The position numbers and the translations under genes are program-made. 64,000 bases of DNA from Nautilus pompilius (taxonomy: Eukaryota > Mollusca > Cephalopoda > Nautilida > Nautilidae): contig JACATO010000049.1 in NCBI GenBank assembly GCA_018389105.1, positions 930,001 to 994,000 on the forward strand, read 5' to 3'. The notes beneath the pieces were generated by a model. It did not search any database, was not told the origin of the DNA, and saw only the letters and a program-made list of their open reading frames with translations. Shown one piece after another: positions 11,001-24,082 of this stretch (positions are counted from its first letter, which is position 1; the number at the start of each line of letters is the position of its first letter).

Positions 11001-14000
11001 ATGCTTCAAGAAATGAAGCCAAGAATATCAAGAGAAAATTGATGATACAAGCCATCAACACTCACAAAAAATCCCACCAAATTTTGATGGATGCACAGAA
11101 GCCTGTGAAAAATTTTACTGGCCATCTTTCCAAAGAGTGAAAACCTCTGCCAGGCTACAAGAAAAATAAGACACATCACTACCCAATGGAGCCTAAGAGC
11201 TATTGTTTCATGATTCTCATTTGATTTAAAAATTGGGTGAAGAACAGTTTTTGAAGATTGCAGACTTGATGACAATTGTATGTATTCTAATTTTCACCAC
11301 AACAAAGCTGCTGGGATGACAAGTAAAAAATATGAAATAGTTTGCTGATGACAAGTTTGATACACTTCCAAAAAAATTCTGCCAACCATACACGAATCAT
11401 GTGCTAAAAATTGACTACAACACTTGCTAGATCTGCTTGCTGCTAGACAAATCAATACCTTTGTAAAATTGAATGTCACAATAGTTAATGGTATTAAAGG
11501 ATTTTGCTCCAAGCAGCAATCACCATCTTCCATCAGAATTTCCCTGCAGAAGTCAGCTGCTAATTCTTTCACCTCAACTGGTTGATCTGGAAATGTGTGC
11601 AGCAGAAGGGTTAGAAAAAACATATAGCAAAACTGTTTGCTTTGAAACTACAGAAAATAACAGTACTCATCCTCTTATTGATGACGTGAAAACTGGTTAG
11701 AACAATCTCAATAAAAGCAACTATTTGCCACATAAGGAGGACCGTGTGTTGAACTATGAATCTACTTATATCAAACAATGATATGGAAGGTTGACATAGA
11801 AAGTCTCACTTCGCAAAAGGTCTGTGAAATATGTAAGACTAGTTCCTGCGGAATGTTGCAAAGACTAAAACTGAGCCAAAGCATAGCATAAAGTTTTTTC
11901 AATTTACAGTGGGGCAATTAATTGGTGAAGGAGGACATCATTGACGTTTAAAAAGACAGCGATCCTCCAATAAACAAGCATTGCAAGCAGATTGGAAACA
12001 GCATAAAGCGAATCATGCAGAACTATTCCATCTGCACTACATTTGCTAATTTCTTGCAAGGACTTGCTTTCAATTATTCAGGTTGAACAAACTACTTCTT
12101 CTCATTCAGTCAAGCCTGCTGACTAAACAATATTATTTCCAGTACCAGTATTTGCTTATTTGCATTACTTGATCAACTAGTCTATCATGGTTGCACACTA
12201 GTTTTATGGGTAATGTAATTTTTGTTGAATCTAATAAACAAAAAGTGCTGTCCTGAGAAAATTGCCAAAAAGCATCAGAAAAGGAAACCAAAGCTGCCCA
12301 AAGTTCTGCATCCCAAGCCAATCTCACATACTTGTTTAAGAAATGCTCTAAAACCAGAATAACAAGACAAAGTTAGACGAGTGAAGTACTAGAAAATGGG
12401 GGAATTTTATTCTCCTATAACAATCAGAAAGTTTCTTCTGCGAGAGTGGGATGCAAGCAGTTTTCACACATTTATTGTTGGGTAAAATCCTGTTAATGGT
12501 TTGTTCATCACTCTTGCATATTACTGTTTAAATACACTAAAAAAAGTTGGCTAGATACTAGTAAACCTGACAGACTACCTCATTATTAATATGATAAACC
12601 AAACTGATACAAGAACTGTACTAATGAGAAACTAACTATTCTGAAATTGACTGGGTATTGGAAACTGGTCACAAAGATTTCTTAAAAAAATTTTTTGATA
12701 TATATCAACTTTAAATCAAAATTCTTATGGTTTATAGAGTCATCAAACAAAACCTGATAAACATCAAAGTTAAATAATGGTTTTTCTAGCCAAAATTTAA
12801 CTTTGCCTACTAAAATTAATGAGTCAAAGAGTGTAAATAATTCTAAGAACTTGATAACTCTTGCTCCTCTGATGTGCCTTCTAATGTAATTTTAAAACAG
12901 AAGATGAAGCAAGAAAACCATGATAAACAACTGGGGAAAAGCAATTAACAATCGTGATGATTTTAGAAACTAGATCTGCTATATGACTATAAATGGAGAA
13001 ATATTTCAAAAGGGATAAGAGAATGTAATCAAATCATCTTTTAAACTGAGAGTTAGTTCTTAATGCCAACCAAAACTGTTTTTTTTGGGGGGGGGTAAAT
13101 TTCTTCATTGTATCTCCAGATTTTCAAACCAGAGAAAATGTATAGCATAAAAAAAAAATTAAAATTCAAAACCATGTAGAAGAGCCATATATTAAGTTCT
13201 AAGGTATAAAACATCTGACAAAACATTTAATCTACACTTGCTAATGCAGAACTATAAGCTGCTGATATTGAAAAGTGTTTTCAGAAAACGAAATCGATAT
13301 TTATAACTTAACTGTCTTTATAGTAGCCTCCAAAAAGCTGCTGCCACTTCTTCAAGTCCAAAGACATCATCATTTACATTGTTCACAGAATATTACTTAA
13401 AAAAAAAAAATTGACTGTAGTAAATAATTAATAATAAAAACATGATTTAAGTCTACAAATATGAAGGTAATCTAAGACAGTCTTGACAAATGGATTAGAG
13501 CTGCTGATAAGGACAGATTCTTCAGATAAATAAGATCTGTACCATTCATCCCAGCTAATTACTTCTAAGATCACTATATAGTTGTGAGCAGCTTGAAAAT
13601 CCACACTTAACCCTTTACATCATTGCAAGCCATAATAGCTCCAGATAGCTAGTAACCCCCTACCATTGTCAGGCATTATTTAAGGAATGCCATAATTCAT
13701 GGCTATGTTGCCACCCTAAACCATAACTTGAACCAAGTCACAACTCAAACACTGGTCCACTGATGACCATTTCTCTTCCTTGCATAAGCCATGGTGGTTT
13801 TCTGCCTTCTTGTAAAATAATTGATGACTAAAAAATAGTTCTAATGACCAATGAATCTTCACTATAGCTGTTTTCTTCTCATGGAAATGTTAAAACAGAC
13901 ACTTTCAACACACATATTTGGTGTAAAATACCACGGAGAAGGAAAGGATATGGTGGTAGAATATTTTACAAAGATTTACACAAGATATTCACAAGTCATT

Positions 14001-17000
14001 ATGGGAAAAAATTACCACCTTATTGTTATTCATCACATCATTATGAGATGTCTTGTTGGCCAAAGGTTCACTTCTAAGACTGACCAAATGCATTCAAAGC
14101 TGTGTATAAACTATTTAAGGCGACAAAACTATCTCTGGAGATGTTTTCAGTCTGAGTGGAGTAGTGTGAGAAATCTTGCAAATACTTAAATTGTCAATGA
14201 AACCAGTAGCAAGATTTCTATATTTTTGGAAAAATGATATTTTTTTTTCTCAAAATGAAATAAAGATATTGTCTTCCATAATCTAGAGGGACTGGGTGTG
14301 CTTGTGTCCCCCTCAAGCATTTATAATTCAGTATTAGTATGTCTCTTTCACACACACACACATCCATATCGGGAAAGGTCCAGGTGGCATAGCAGACCAT
14401 GGCAGTGTGACAATTCCATTTATCCCAGATGAAACCTTCATAATACTGGCATGAAGATGTACACTTTCATCATGATAAACAAAATTTTGAGACAGTGTTG
14501 TAAAAATGGCATTGTTGCCTTGTCAGCCATGCAAATTTTCAGCACAAACAGTTTCACACAATCTAAAAAAAAAAACAAACTAGAATCCCAAACCCATCTA
14601 AATTGTTAACAAGAACTGTGGTCTTAATAAGGATTCTGTCAATGTAATCTGTTGTTCTAGAACTACTACTACTAGGCTTGTTCTGCCATTTGTCTGGTAT
14701 TATTCAATAAGTGACCAACTAAGACACCCATTTCCAATACCTGTAAAAACACAGGATTCCATAATAGCTCTGCCACCAAAGGGTATTTACCACTTGTTCA
14801 TTCTGTATTATGCAGTCTCTAGATAATAGATAGTTTTTTTTTTTTTTTACCTAGAAATCCTCTCCCTTTCTGTCTATCTTTCTTCATTTTTTTTTCTGTA
14901 ACAGTTCTCCACTACATTTGTACCAAAGACTAAGTGCATTTGACTGCTGTGGCTGGGCCCTTACAATCAAATCCCATTGGGATGCAGTTCATCGGCAATC
15001 ACTCAAGGAATGGTCCCTCTAATAGCCCACTTTGAGCTTTCTGGTTTTCTTCCACAACTAGTCTCTCACCTTTGGGTATGACTGCATCTTGCACCTCTCT
15101 GCATCTGTCACTCTTGGACATTCAAGTCCATGTGAAGTATCACATGAAAAAAAGCTGTGCTTTAGTGGATATCTTAGTTTAGTCTGCAACTTCACTTAAA
15201 CCTATCCAGTGAGAAGGTGATAGCTACTCTTATACTGTAGTAAACATAAACTGTCATCAACAATGAAATAGCAACTGAGAAGAGTTCTGAAAGATATTGG
15301 TTAACCAATTAGCCACCAATCCACATATATATTTTGTGGACAAGTGCAAATGGATATAAAGAGCAGATGCAACTGACAAACCCCTGAATTTACTGATAAC
15401 ATAAGATAAGGAAAATTCAAATTTCAGTTGAAACACAATCAAGTGCTTCTGAACTTCTCTATGCTCAGAAGCATGCACAACATAAAAAACAGTGGACAAG
15501 ATGCAGAGCAGATCAACACTTAATTTCCCTGCCACTACCAGCTGTTTTCATTAACCACCAAAGCAGAAAGTTTGTCTAGATGATTTTTCTTCTTTTTATA
15601 ATTTGTTATCCAAACGTAAAATTTTAAAAAAAATTGGTTTGTTTGTTTTGAGGTAATCAGAAGAAAATGCAGCACATTTTTAGGACCCAAATGTTGTGTT
15701 TTAGTTAATTCTTTTTAAATAAGTGTTATGAATAAAATCTTTGGAGATTTTAATTATAGTTTACAAAAATCTAATTTACCGTAAGGTGCCATGTATTATA
15801 TGCAGTTTTTTAAAGAAAGTTTACCCTTTAAAAACTGGGTGCGTATTATACAAGCCATCAAACACAGCAGACTTTTTTCCCAGACCACCAGAGCAATCAC
15901 CAGTACAGATGAGTGAGCAATATTACATACGTATACATTAGAAAATCCCATGGGCAACTTGATTGAATATCAATAAAAGATAATTGTTCGTGTCTTGTGT
16001 GTGTGTGTGTGTTTGGGGAATATGAGTAATGAATGTCACTGGGTTGAGTATCACTGATATTGGCAATGAAATGGGTAGAAACAGAACAAGGAGTTCAAAC
16101 TGAAACTCTGTGTAAAATTTAACTACAAAAACAAAAACGCAAATAGTATTTTTTTTTCACAATTTTATTGAAGTTTGATGAAATTGATATGATGTACATC
16201 TAGATTAAAACTCATCAAACTCATCCCCACTGTCTTCTTTCCTCCACTGCAAGAACTGTTCATCAGTCATGGTAGCAGTTGTGTCATAGTAAATATCATT
16301 GTCGCCACCCTCTGATGCTTCTACTGCCTCGTCATCCCTTGGCTCAGACCACAGGATGTCATCTTCAGTTCAGTAAATGGCATTGGACAGGCAGCATCTG
16401 AGGAAGCCCTTCTTGATGGTCTTGGGGGTCAACTTCTCAGGCATCTCTGATCCAAGTGGCAATGGTGAGCATGAGGGGTTGGCGCATACAACCAGTGGAG
16501 GTGAAGATGTGTTCGTCCTCCATTATCCATGTATTCCACTTTTGCTGGACCCCCACGCTTGACTGAGCGGTTGCAAGCTATGTCCATGACCTGCAGCATG
16601 GACGTCATACCCTGGGGATGATGGTGAAGTCTGTGAGAGTCTTCATGGGTTCCATGTAGTGGCATCTGAAGGCATCCAGTGGCAGGAGGCAGAGCAGCAT
16701 ACCCTGTCTGCCCCACACAGTGTTCACATCTACCACTTGGCATGGACCCAGATGTGGACACTACTGGGGAATTGGTCCTTTGGCATGATCTTCCTCTTGA
16801 TGATGATGTATGGTGAAAGTTCATTTCCATCAGCCATACACCCCAGCATGACTGTGAAGTGGGCCTTCTCGTGGCCAGTCATCTTCTTGGTGATGGCCTT
16901 CAACCTGATGGGGGCTAGTGCTATTGTAGATTTGGTTGAACACCATGGGCATCTGGTTGGCATTCCCTGTGTAACTCAGAGGTTAGTCATGTTGTTTTCT

Positions 17001-19160
17001 CAGTTTGATGATGAACTGTTTGAGCCTCAACAGTTGATCTTCACAATCATCAGGTTGTTTCTGGGTGATGGTGGTCTGCTGATGTATGCTCAGTTGCTTA
17101 CAGGCCATGAAGCACGTGCACCATTTCTGAGATGCCTTAAAGTCAGGCATAGATTGAGTTTTTTGACTTTTGTAGACAGAAATGTGCGCATGTGTATCTG
17201 AGGTTGAAACCCCACACCCTGCATGCACTTTCAGTGACGAAGTAAAGTACCACCTCCTCAACTTGGGACAGGCCACACCCTTCCCCCGATCAGCACGTCT
17301 TAACATGGCATGGATTGAATCTTCTCCTGAAAATGCCACATGGACCTGTTGTTGTTCTCATTCACTCCAAACCTTCAAGCTACAGCATTGTAGCTCATAC
17401 ATCATGTTGTTGGCATGGTTGTGCGTAATTGTCTTTAGAAACGGACTGAATGAAGATTATACACATGCTGAGTTTATATACATGTTACCATAATACCTTG
17501 GTCACTATGCCATGGCATAATACTTGAGGGTATTCACATAAACCTGATTTGTGCATTCCTGTGATTTGGTTTACATCACTACTGCAGCAGAGTGAGTGAA
17601 TTTTTTGGTGCCTGAAGTATGAGCTAAATATCCCTGCATATTATAATGGAATTGTGTTTTTTGGGGTTTTTATGGATCAAAATTGGGGTGCATATTGTAT
17701 ACGATAGCATATAATACATGACACTTTATGGTACTTCAATATGCACAGAAAGTTTTAATTATCAATGATACTGATAAAGTTGAGAAGTTCAGTTAGATAA
17801 CAAAATATATTTAATTTATACTTTATAGCAAGAGAAGTGCTTAAGTTCAGAGTCTTGTTGCTTTGAATATCTATTCAAGTAATCTAAAATTTCTCAGGAA
17901 TGAATCACAAATACTAGTGCTTATACAAAGTATATATTACTGTATAGTAATATTTTTTGTGTTGCTTATCTTTATTATTTTAGATAAACACTAGTCTTGA
18001 AGCAACAAAAATGATAAATGTAAACTATCAATTTGTGTTATCCATTAATGCAATTCCAATGTGCATACAATATGCTGAATACTGGGTGACCATAAAGTTA
18101 CTCCTTGGGTTGCTATAACTTCCAAGCTATAACACATTAGCAAAGAGACTGTACCTACACAGGGTGTCCTGAAGAATGCATTCCCAGAGTTTGCCATGAT
18201 GGGGTGCCACTTATGTAATGTGACATCACCTCTGAAATTTTAACCCACTGTATACACACCAGATTATCAGGGTGCCTGTGAACAGTCTCTCACCACAACT
18301 GCATAGTACCCGTGAAGTTTGGATCAGAATACCTGCCTATGGAAGTTCTACAAATTAAAAGAGTGTCATCAGAAAGCAGACAAGACAATTCCTATGAAGA
18401 ACACAGCATTCATCAAGTTCACATACTTAATGGCCTACGTACCCAATCAAACTGAGTGGAAGAATGATGTACAATACACTAAAACTGTCTACTACAAGTT
18501 GTGAAACTGCCTTATGCTGACAAACAGAGGAGGTTGAAAAGAAGTTAAGCAAATCTAACAGAACGTTCATTAACTTTTTCCCCAAATGGTATTGCTAACT
18601 CAATTTTTTGTTTTCTGTTGCAGTTACACATTGATTTAAGAAACTTATTCTTAAAATTGACATATTTTTTTTTTGATATGATGTCTCAAAGTAGCAAACC
18701 TAGTGTCAAAATCTGTAAACACATGTCTAAGGACCCCTTGTGATTGCATTCACTCACTTTTATTAACATGTTATGACTTGGAAGTTATAATCAACTGATT
18801 GCAGGATGTAAAACTTTATGGTAACCCAATATATAGCTGAGAACTAGTTCTAAGTTACTGTAAATATAGTATTTTATTATTTAAAAAACTACCAAAAGCA
18901 GTACACTCAAAAGAATTTAACATTGCACTTCTCAGATATTTTTAATATTTCTTTCTTGCATGCCACATATTGCTATTTTAGCATAAAAAATTCAGTTTCC
19001 ATACATTGTGATGTTGAAGTCTGATTATTTTTCCAATTATATGTGTACAACAAAACTGTCTTACTAGAAACTGATCTACTTAATGATAAACACATTAAAA
19101 GTTGTTCTCAAAGAACTCTTTTGTTACATAACTGTTATCACCACCATCTGTATAATAATA

Positions 19161-19222
<62 letters not shown>

Positions 19223-22200
19223 GTTGCAATAGACATCCAGGTGATTCTATAAGTGTTTAATCATCCAATAAAAAATATCAGTTCTGTATACAATTAGTTA
19301 CCTTCTGCTTTAAAAACAATCTATTCATTCTCCTCCTAACAAAACATTAAATAACATGGGAAATGCTGTTTTCTGAGTTAAACTATTTCTTCTTCTATTG
19401 GCAAGAAGAAATTAAAATTTTCCCCACAATGATTTTCATTGTTTAGTGATGGCCAAAGTCACTGCTTCAAGAACAATTCTGATTGCTCTTTGTTTAATTA
19501 TACTGTAATTAGTAATGTTTTGTCAAAATAATATTCCTCAGTGAAAACAATACTGAAGGCTGTGAACTTACTGAAGTTTACTGTTTTATTAGCCATAATA
19601 AATTAATATATTAGGGCAGCTTTAGTATGGAGGCCTTAAGAATAACAGACACAATAAACACCCAGTATTTTATTTAAATTTATAGGTTATGCAATAACTT
19701 TGGTTACTACTGTAGCAGGACCCCCCTTTTTTAAACCTAGATCTTTAACAAAATCAGCATTTTAAATTTCCAATCATGATTTGAATTATATGGCAAACAG
19801 AAATTAGTTGAATTTGTTACTTCTTAAAATCCTTGCTCAACAGGTTTTTGGGTGGCTCACTGTCACCTATGAACAACTTACCAGGTGTAGATCTGTAACT
19901 CGTCATTTGAAGGAGTCTGTCCTCTGGCAAATTCACTCAATGGATGGTGTCTGCCTGTGCTGCAGAACACCCTCAACAAAAGGGGACATGTCTGTTGGAC
20001 GAGAAAACATCCAAACTTTAGTAAATAACAGATAAATACATAAATATTCACAAAAGGAGAAAAAGTACGAGCAATAATAATACAGTTAGTGTTATTTGTA
20101 CGCTTGCTGTGATTAAATTTCTAGACAATATTTTCTTCTACAAACTGATTGATGCCTCCCTATGGTGGGTGAACACTGAAAAAAAAAATTTTTCTATTGA
20201 TCATAAAGGTTCCTATTGTGAATGACCCTATCACAGCAATTTACATCACAAGATTATCCTGAAAAAATGTAGCAATATAAAACCTGGTGTATGAGTAGTT
20301 TCTCAAAAAAGACAAAACAAACTCTATACATACAATAAAGAGACCATTACTACATACTCCTAAGATAGGTTCATCATGACTGCAACTACAACAATCTTGG
20401 GAAGGAGCTCATCAGGTGATACCTATTCATTAAATCTTTAAAAACTCCTCAGTAAAAACTTTTTTTACAAATCCAAAATCCATAGCAAAATTTGTGAAAG
20501 TCTTTTAAAAAAATCTTATCATTAATGTTTTGATGTAGTGATGCAAATTAAAGAATGAAACTGATAACAATTCTTATAATGGATGTGATAAGATTATAGT
20601 AAATTGATACAGATCCAAAGATATTCTCTAACATGAATCCAATGCCAGCAAATACAAGGCTATTAATAACAAACCTTTTAAAATTCTATGTACCTTAAGA
20701 AAAATAAAGAAATATAAAAAACCATCATTACAACCTCACAAGAGTAACAAAAATATATCACAAATGCAAAGCCTGCTTTATCCTATCCTCAGAAATAACA
20801 AAACTGAAACTAGATAAATTCTTCCTCATCTCAAATACACTGATCAAAACAAATAATAGAGATATTTTGTATAAGACTTCTTGTATAACTATTTGCAGTT
20901 GTCTTGGTTAGTGTAAATGTTGTCCAATGCTTCAAATCTTTGTCAACCTAGGGCTTGAATCATGACAATTCTATTGCTTCAAATACTGTATACCATTATT
21001 TCTGGGTGGGATCTACCAGCAAATCACACTATCAGATTATTCTAAATTTGCATATAACGCCTGTCACAAATGTTTCCATAATGAAGTTACAAAACACTGA
21101 TTATGGAGCTTTCATAACTTAGGGAACAGACCAAAGTAGGTGTGGTTGCTAAAATTCATGTAATATTGTTATAAGCTGACATTAATAAAAGTACAAGACA
21201 GTTCAGTTCATGAAAGACCTGGCAGGAGGAACCATAGTAGTACTGTTATGATAACCATTACATCACCCAACTCCATATAGCTACACAGAGTACTTTACAT
21301 CCGGAGCAAATTGAAATAAGTCTGTGGCACCTATATGTCTGACCAAACTGTATGAAATCAGTCACACTCCTAATCTACATGCTAGGCATCCAGTATTTCA
21401 CATATCCCTAACATCAGCACACTATAGACTAAGATCAAAGTGGATTTTGACTTATCTGCAGTAAACTTTGGCAGACTAGACCCAGATTCTCTCTCTAATC
21501 TCTGATGAGAGTACATTTAGCTTTCTCTATGCTGACGATTGTTTGGCTTTCCTTCTGCCAATCATGTAAAGTTATGCTTACTGTAACATGTTAGAAAAAG
21601 ACTATTTTGGAAGGATGGCAGTGTTCTCGTCTATAATGCTATCTCATGTGACCACTAAAGTTTAACTGATTGTCTTTGATGAAATGTTACAGGTCAGTGC
21701 TACGTGGCTGAGGTTATTAGATTTACTTTTATACTGTTTGTATAATGATGATAATTAATTTGCCTTCATGGACGACAGTGGAAAAGTCCATTGTACAAAC
21801 AGGCATAAACCACCTTCAAAAGCAAATTTCAGAGCCTGCTTCTTTCTGACCTAAACACCATGGATGCACTCACTAGATGCATTTTTAGTGATCTCATACT
21901 CCTGAAGTCATTCCAGAACTATCAGCTCTTGACAAGAGTGAAATGTACTGCCACAAGACTGCATCAGTATGATATACAAATGGAATGCTGTAGTGCAAGC
22001 CAGAAGCAAACATGATATCACTAAATGTCAAACATTTTGGTAAATTATGAATTGTATGTAAATGTTTTATACATAATAAATTTGTATAATTAATTTTCTG
22101 ATCAATGTATGTCATATGGGAGAGCAAAACCTAATATTTATTATTCAAGAATCTTTAGCAAAATTTATCTCTATGAAGATAAGCATGTTTTCTTTTTTAG

Positions 22201-23695
22201 ATTCTATATAAACATTGGTTCTTAGTCCATGCCAAAATTTTAATTCAACAAGTGATTTTTACAAAAATATTTTCATTCTTATGTATATATCAATATGGTA
22301 TTCTTCTTTCCTCATGAGAAAATTCCATATATTAGAACAATTCATAACAACAGTTCACTTAATATACTCTTTTTATTCACATCTCATAAAATACCCCTTC
22401 AGAAGAACATTGTAATAGTAATGACTAAATGGTTAAGGTGCCCATTACTCATTCCCATGATGTGGGTTCAATTCAAAATCTCAGGTTGACTGATTCGGCT
22501 TGCCTTTAAAAGCGTCTTGACAAAACTAGGTATTAGAAGCAACAAGAAAAACAGACACCCACCTCATTATGGTGCAGTCTGAGAAGTGATTCCTTATCAA
22601 TCAATCCTTTCCCAAAGAGGTTGGCTAAGAGAAATTGTTCTGCTAGTAGTGGCATCAAAGCACTCTAAAATACCTGCTTAGAGGCAAAGCATTCTGTTGC
22701 AATTTACATTTTATTTTTACAATTTAATTCTAATGCATTTTGTCAAAATGTTTATTTACCGTACTAGTTTTACCTCAATATACATGGCTGAAACAGTCAA
22801 TATATGACACTTTGCTGCGTAGATACAGAGGCACCAACAATATGGTTTGTCACCATTGGTCTGCATTTTCATACATATCAAACTATTTGTTTTTACAAGT
22901 CATTTTAATATCTTTATATTTTACATATTTTAAGATATTTTTTTTAAAAAAGGAAAGAGAAAAAAGAAGAGTACTTTCCAGTCAATTATTTACTTTCTGG
23001 CAAATCTTTTATTAAACATGATTACATCAATTCAGTTTAATCAATGTGGCAAGAAGTCATTTGGCTTATAGTTTCAAAATCCTCAGGCTACAGAATACTT
23101 AATATAGTTACTTCCCTTGGTATCCCTTATGACATTGTTACAGTAAATAATAATTTCATATAAATTACAAGAAAAACATCCCCGGGTACGGTTTTATTTA
23201 GGTGTAATTGGCATACTAACAGCTGGTGATGATAAAGGACAAGATTAAAGGGAGAGTTAAGATCCTCCAGTGTTTCCCTCCCTCCCCCCACAAAAATGGG
23301 CCCAGACGTTAGCCATCCTTATTCTACGGTAAATAACTATGTAAAGATACGACTACCATTTTAGAACCAGCTGTGCATTTTTTAATGGAAATCCCGACCG
23401 TACGAGCAGCCCAACAGCGGCATCAAGTAACAAAGCAAACGGTCTCAAGTAAAATTAAACATCTAACAGATTTTTTTCCTCGCCAACCGGAGGAGGAGGA
23501 AGAGGGACACGAGATACAAAATCGCAAAGCAAACCGCTTTCAGTCCGCTACAGGTCTACCCTACCTATCTCTAATCATCTCTCAAAGCTTCGCACTTGAA
23601 AAAATGTTTACCTTCTCCCGATCTATAGGCTTTTCGGGCTCCTTATTATCTTCCACAACCATCGACTCGACTGTAGCATTCTTTAAAAGCGCCAT
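7781..23695 (-). CDS. SAP18: SAP18, Sin3A-associated protein 18 homologue (complete, 3 exons)
   Basis: Coding exons on the minus strand are 23695-23612, 19991-19882 and 8060-7781 (84+110+280 nt), all with GT/AG borders and matching phases, giving 157 aa against 153 in the human canonical form. The N-terminus is variable until EPEKPIDREK. The ubiquitin-like fold follows: TCPLLLRVF, the GRHH segment, ELQIYTW, MDATLKELTGLVKEV, FDFAIVYPD, EIGSTCSGHRGSDD and FQIGDYLDIAITPP. SAP18 is a subunit of the Sin3-HDAC co-repressor and of the ASAP/PSAP complexes with RNPS1 and Acinus/Pinin at the exon junction complex, acting in the nucleus. The start ATG at 23693-23695 is the only one that gives the conserved N-terminal block after a short leader. 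Introns of about 3.6 and 11.8 kb are full of transposons. Identification is secure. Confidence 0.96.
15777..17733 (-). mobile_element. pogo/Tigger-type DNA transposon, degenerate, with TIRs
   Basis: About 1.96 kb. The left end TACCGTAAGGTGCCATGTAT and the inverted right end TACCATAAAGTGTCATGTAT continue together through TATATGC. Subterminal copies of a GGTGC[GA]TATT[AG]TATA motif occur near both ends (15838 and 17688). TA borders are typical of the superfamily. It lies inside SAP18 intron 2, with its coding strand the same as the gene. Confidence 0.88.
16330..17340 (-). pseudogene. pogo/Tigger transposase (CENP-B-type), broken
   Basis: Read on the minus strand, the order is right for the family. 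First comes a CENP-B-type DNA-binding segment with DFKASQKWC (about 17130) and QKQPDDCEDQLLRLKQFIIK (about 17010). Next is a DDE_1 core with TGHEKAHFTVMLGCMADG (16835-16890) and an LSPYIIIKRK segment. Last are a GGMTS-like GMTSMLQVMDIACN (about 16590) and a C-terminal FTELKMTS. Frame changes and stops between these blocks rule out an intact enzyme. Confidence 0.85.
18080..18833. mobile_element. Short DNA transposon with imperfect terminal inverted repeats
   Basis: The left end ACTGGGTGACCATAAAGTTA and the inverted right end ATTGGGTTACCATAAAGTTT match. A second inner block TATAACTTCCAAG recurs inverted (18113 and 18777). TA bases flank both ends. The interior (about 0.65 kb) has a 61-codon frame at 18319-18504 with no recognised domain. 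It is most likely a non-autonomous Tc1/mariner-like derivative. Confidence 0.75.
19151..19221. repeat. (AAT)n microsatellite
   Basis: About 70 bases of ATA/AAT trinucleotides with one early interruption, in SAP18 intron 2. Confidence 0.97.
19882..19991 (-). CDS. SAP18: SAP18 exon 2
   Basis: The exon is 110 nt, with acceptor CCAACAG|ACATGTCC and donor CACCTG|GTAAGT. It encodes TCPLLLRVF ... GRHH ... ELQIYTW, the first strands of the ubiquitin-like fold. The exon starts in phase 0 and ends in phase 2. Confidence 0.96.
21190..22010 (+). pseudogene. Tc1-like transposase relic
   Basis: Plus-strand translation, with stops and frame changes, gives Tc1 blocks in order. A RPGRR... segment comes first, then a SDQTV helix-turn-helix end. 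LHARHPVF.ISLTSAHYRLR at about 21380-21440 equals the usual ARRP..L...HRR.RL block. SDESTFSF at about 21502-21525 holds the first-Asp region. A VTGQCYV-like block follows near 21690, and a final MECCSASQKQT resembles the C-terminus. It is clearly inactive and antisense to SAP18. Confidence 0.7.
22420..22580 (+). repeat. tRNA-derived SINE
   Basis: A box A-like TGGTTAAGGTG at 22430-22440 and a box B-like GGTTCAATTC at 22465-22474 have tRNA-like spacing and are followed by a non-tRNA body. This is the layout of a tRNA-derived SINE with an RNA polymerase III promoter. The surrounding sequence does not fold as an obvious functional tRNA. The ends are approximate. Confidence 0.6.
23612..23695 (-). 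CDS. SAP18: SAP18 exon 1 (start codon)
   Basis: This exon has 28 codons from ATG (23693-23695) to the donor GAGAAG|GTAAAC. It encodes an acidic, variable N-terminus ending in the conserved EPEKPIDREK. It sits in a locally CpG-richer stretch consistent with a promoter just upstream on the minus strand (about 23.7-23.8 kb). Confidence 0.94.
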
Positions 23696-23830
23696 GTTTA
23701 CGTGAGGGTTAATAGCTTGCTTCACGCTCACGGAAACCATTGACCATTGTCCGACGACGGCCTTGTTGTGAACATAAAAAAAAAAGATGACTTTACAGGA
23801 CACGGGTGTGTGTTACATCACATGCTGCAA

Positions 23831-23880
23831 ATTATTTGAAAAAAAGTTTATAAAAATTATTTGAAAAAAAGTTTATAAAA
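23831..23880. repeat. 25-bp tandem duplication
   Basis: Two perfect adjacent copies of a 25-base unit beginning ATTATTTGAAAAAAAG lie about 140 bases upstream of the SAP18 start. Confidence 0.95.
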
Positions 23881-24082
23881 ATGCAACGCAAAAAATCCAT
23901 GAAACTTTGTATTTGTTACCTTATAGAAAAGTAATCCAGTAGATATTCATTGATGAGTGATTAAAAGATAATTTTGTACAAATGAAACGTGGTTCTACAT
24001 TATATATTTTAAAAATATGTAGATTTTTGAAATTTTGTTCAAACTAACAAATAAACTGATTTCGAAAGTCGCACAGGGCATG

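Larger units (their letters stand above)
8061..19881. other. SAP18 intron 2 (about 11.8 kb)
   Basis: This intron holds the pogo/Tigger element (15777-17733) and the 0.75-kb inverted-repeat transposon (18080-18833). From 8.1 to 10.9 kb and 12.4 to 15.7 kb I see only AT-rich sequence and short chance frames. The 10.9-12.4 kb stretch reads like a decayed coding repeat but was not identified. Confidence 0.8.
19992..23611. other. SAP18 intron 1 (about 3.6 kb)
   Basis: This intron contains the Tc1-like relic at 21190-22010 and the SINE at 22420-22580. The remainder is AT-rich without coding signal. Its 5' end (about 23.2-23.6 kb) is CpG-richer. Confidence 0.75.

Noticed and set aside
13851..14189. 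112-codon plus-strand frame in SAP18 intron 2
   Set aside because: AT-rich composition, no domain and no splice-site support.
23373..23705. 110-codon plus-strand frame
   Set aside because: It overlaps SAP18 exon 1 in antisense and has no recognisable domain.
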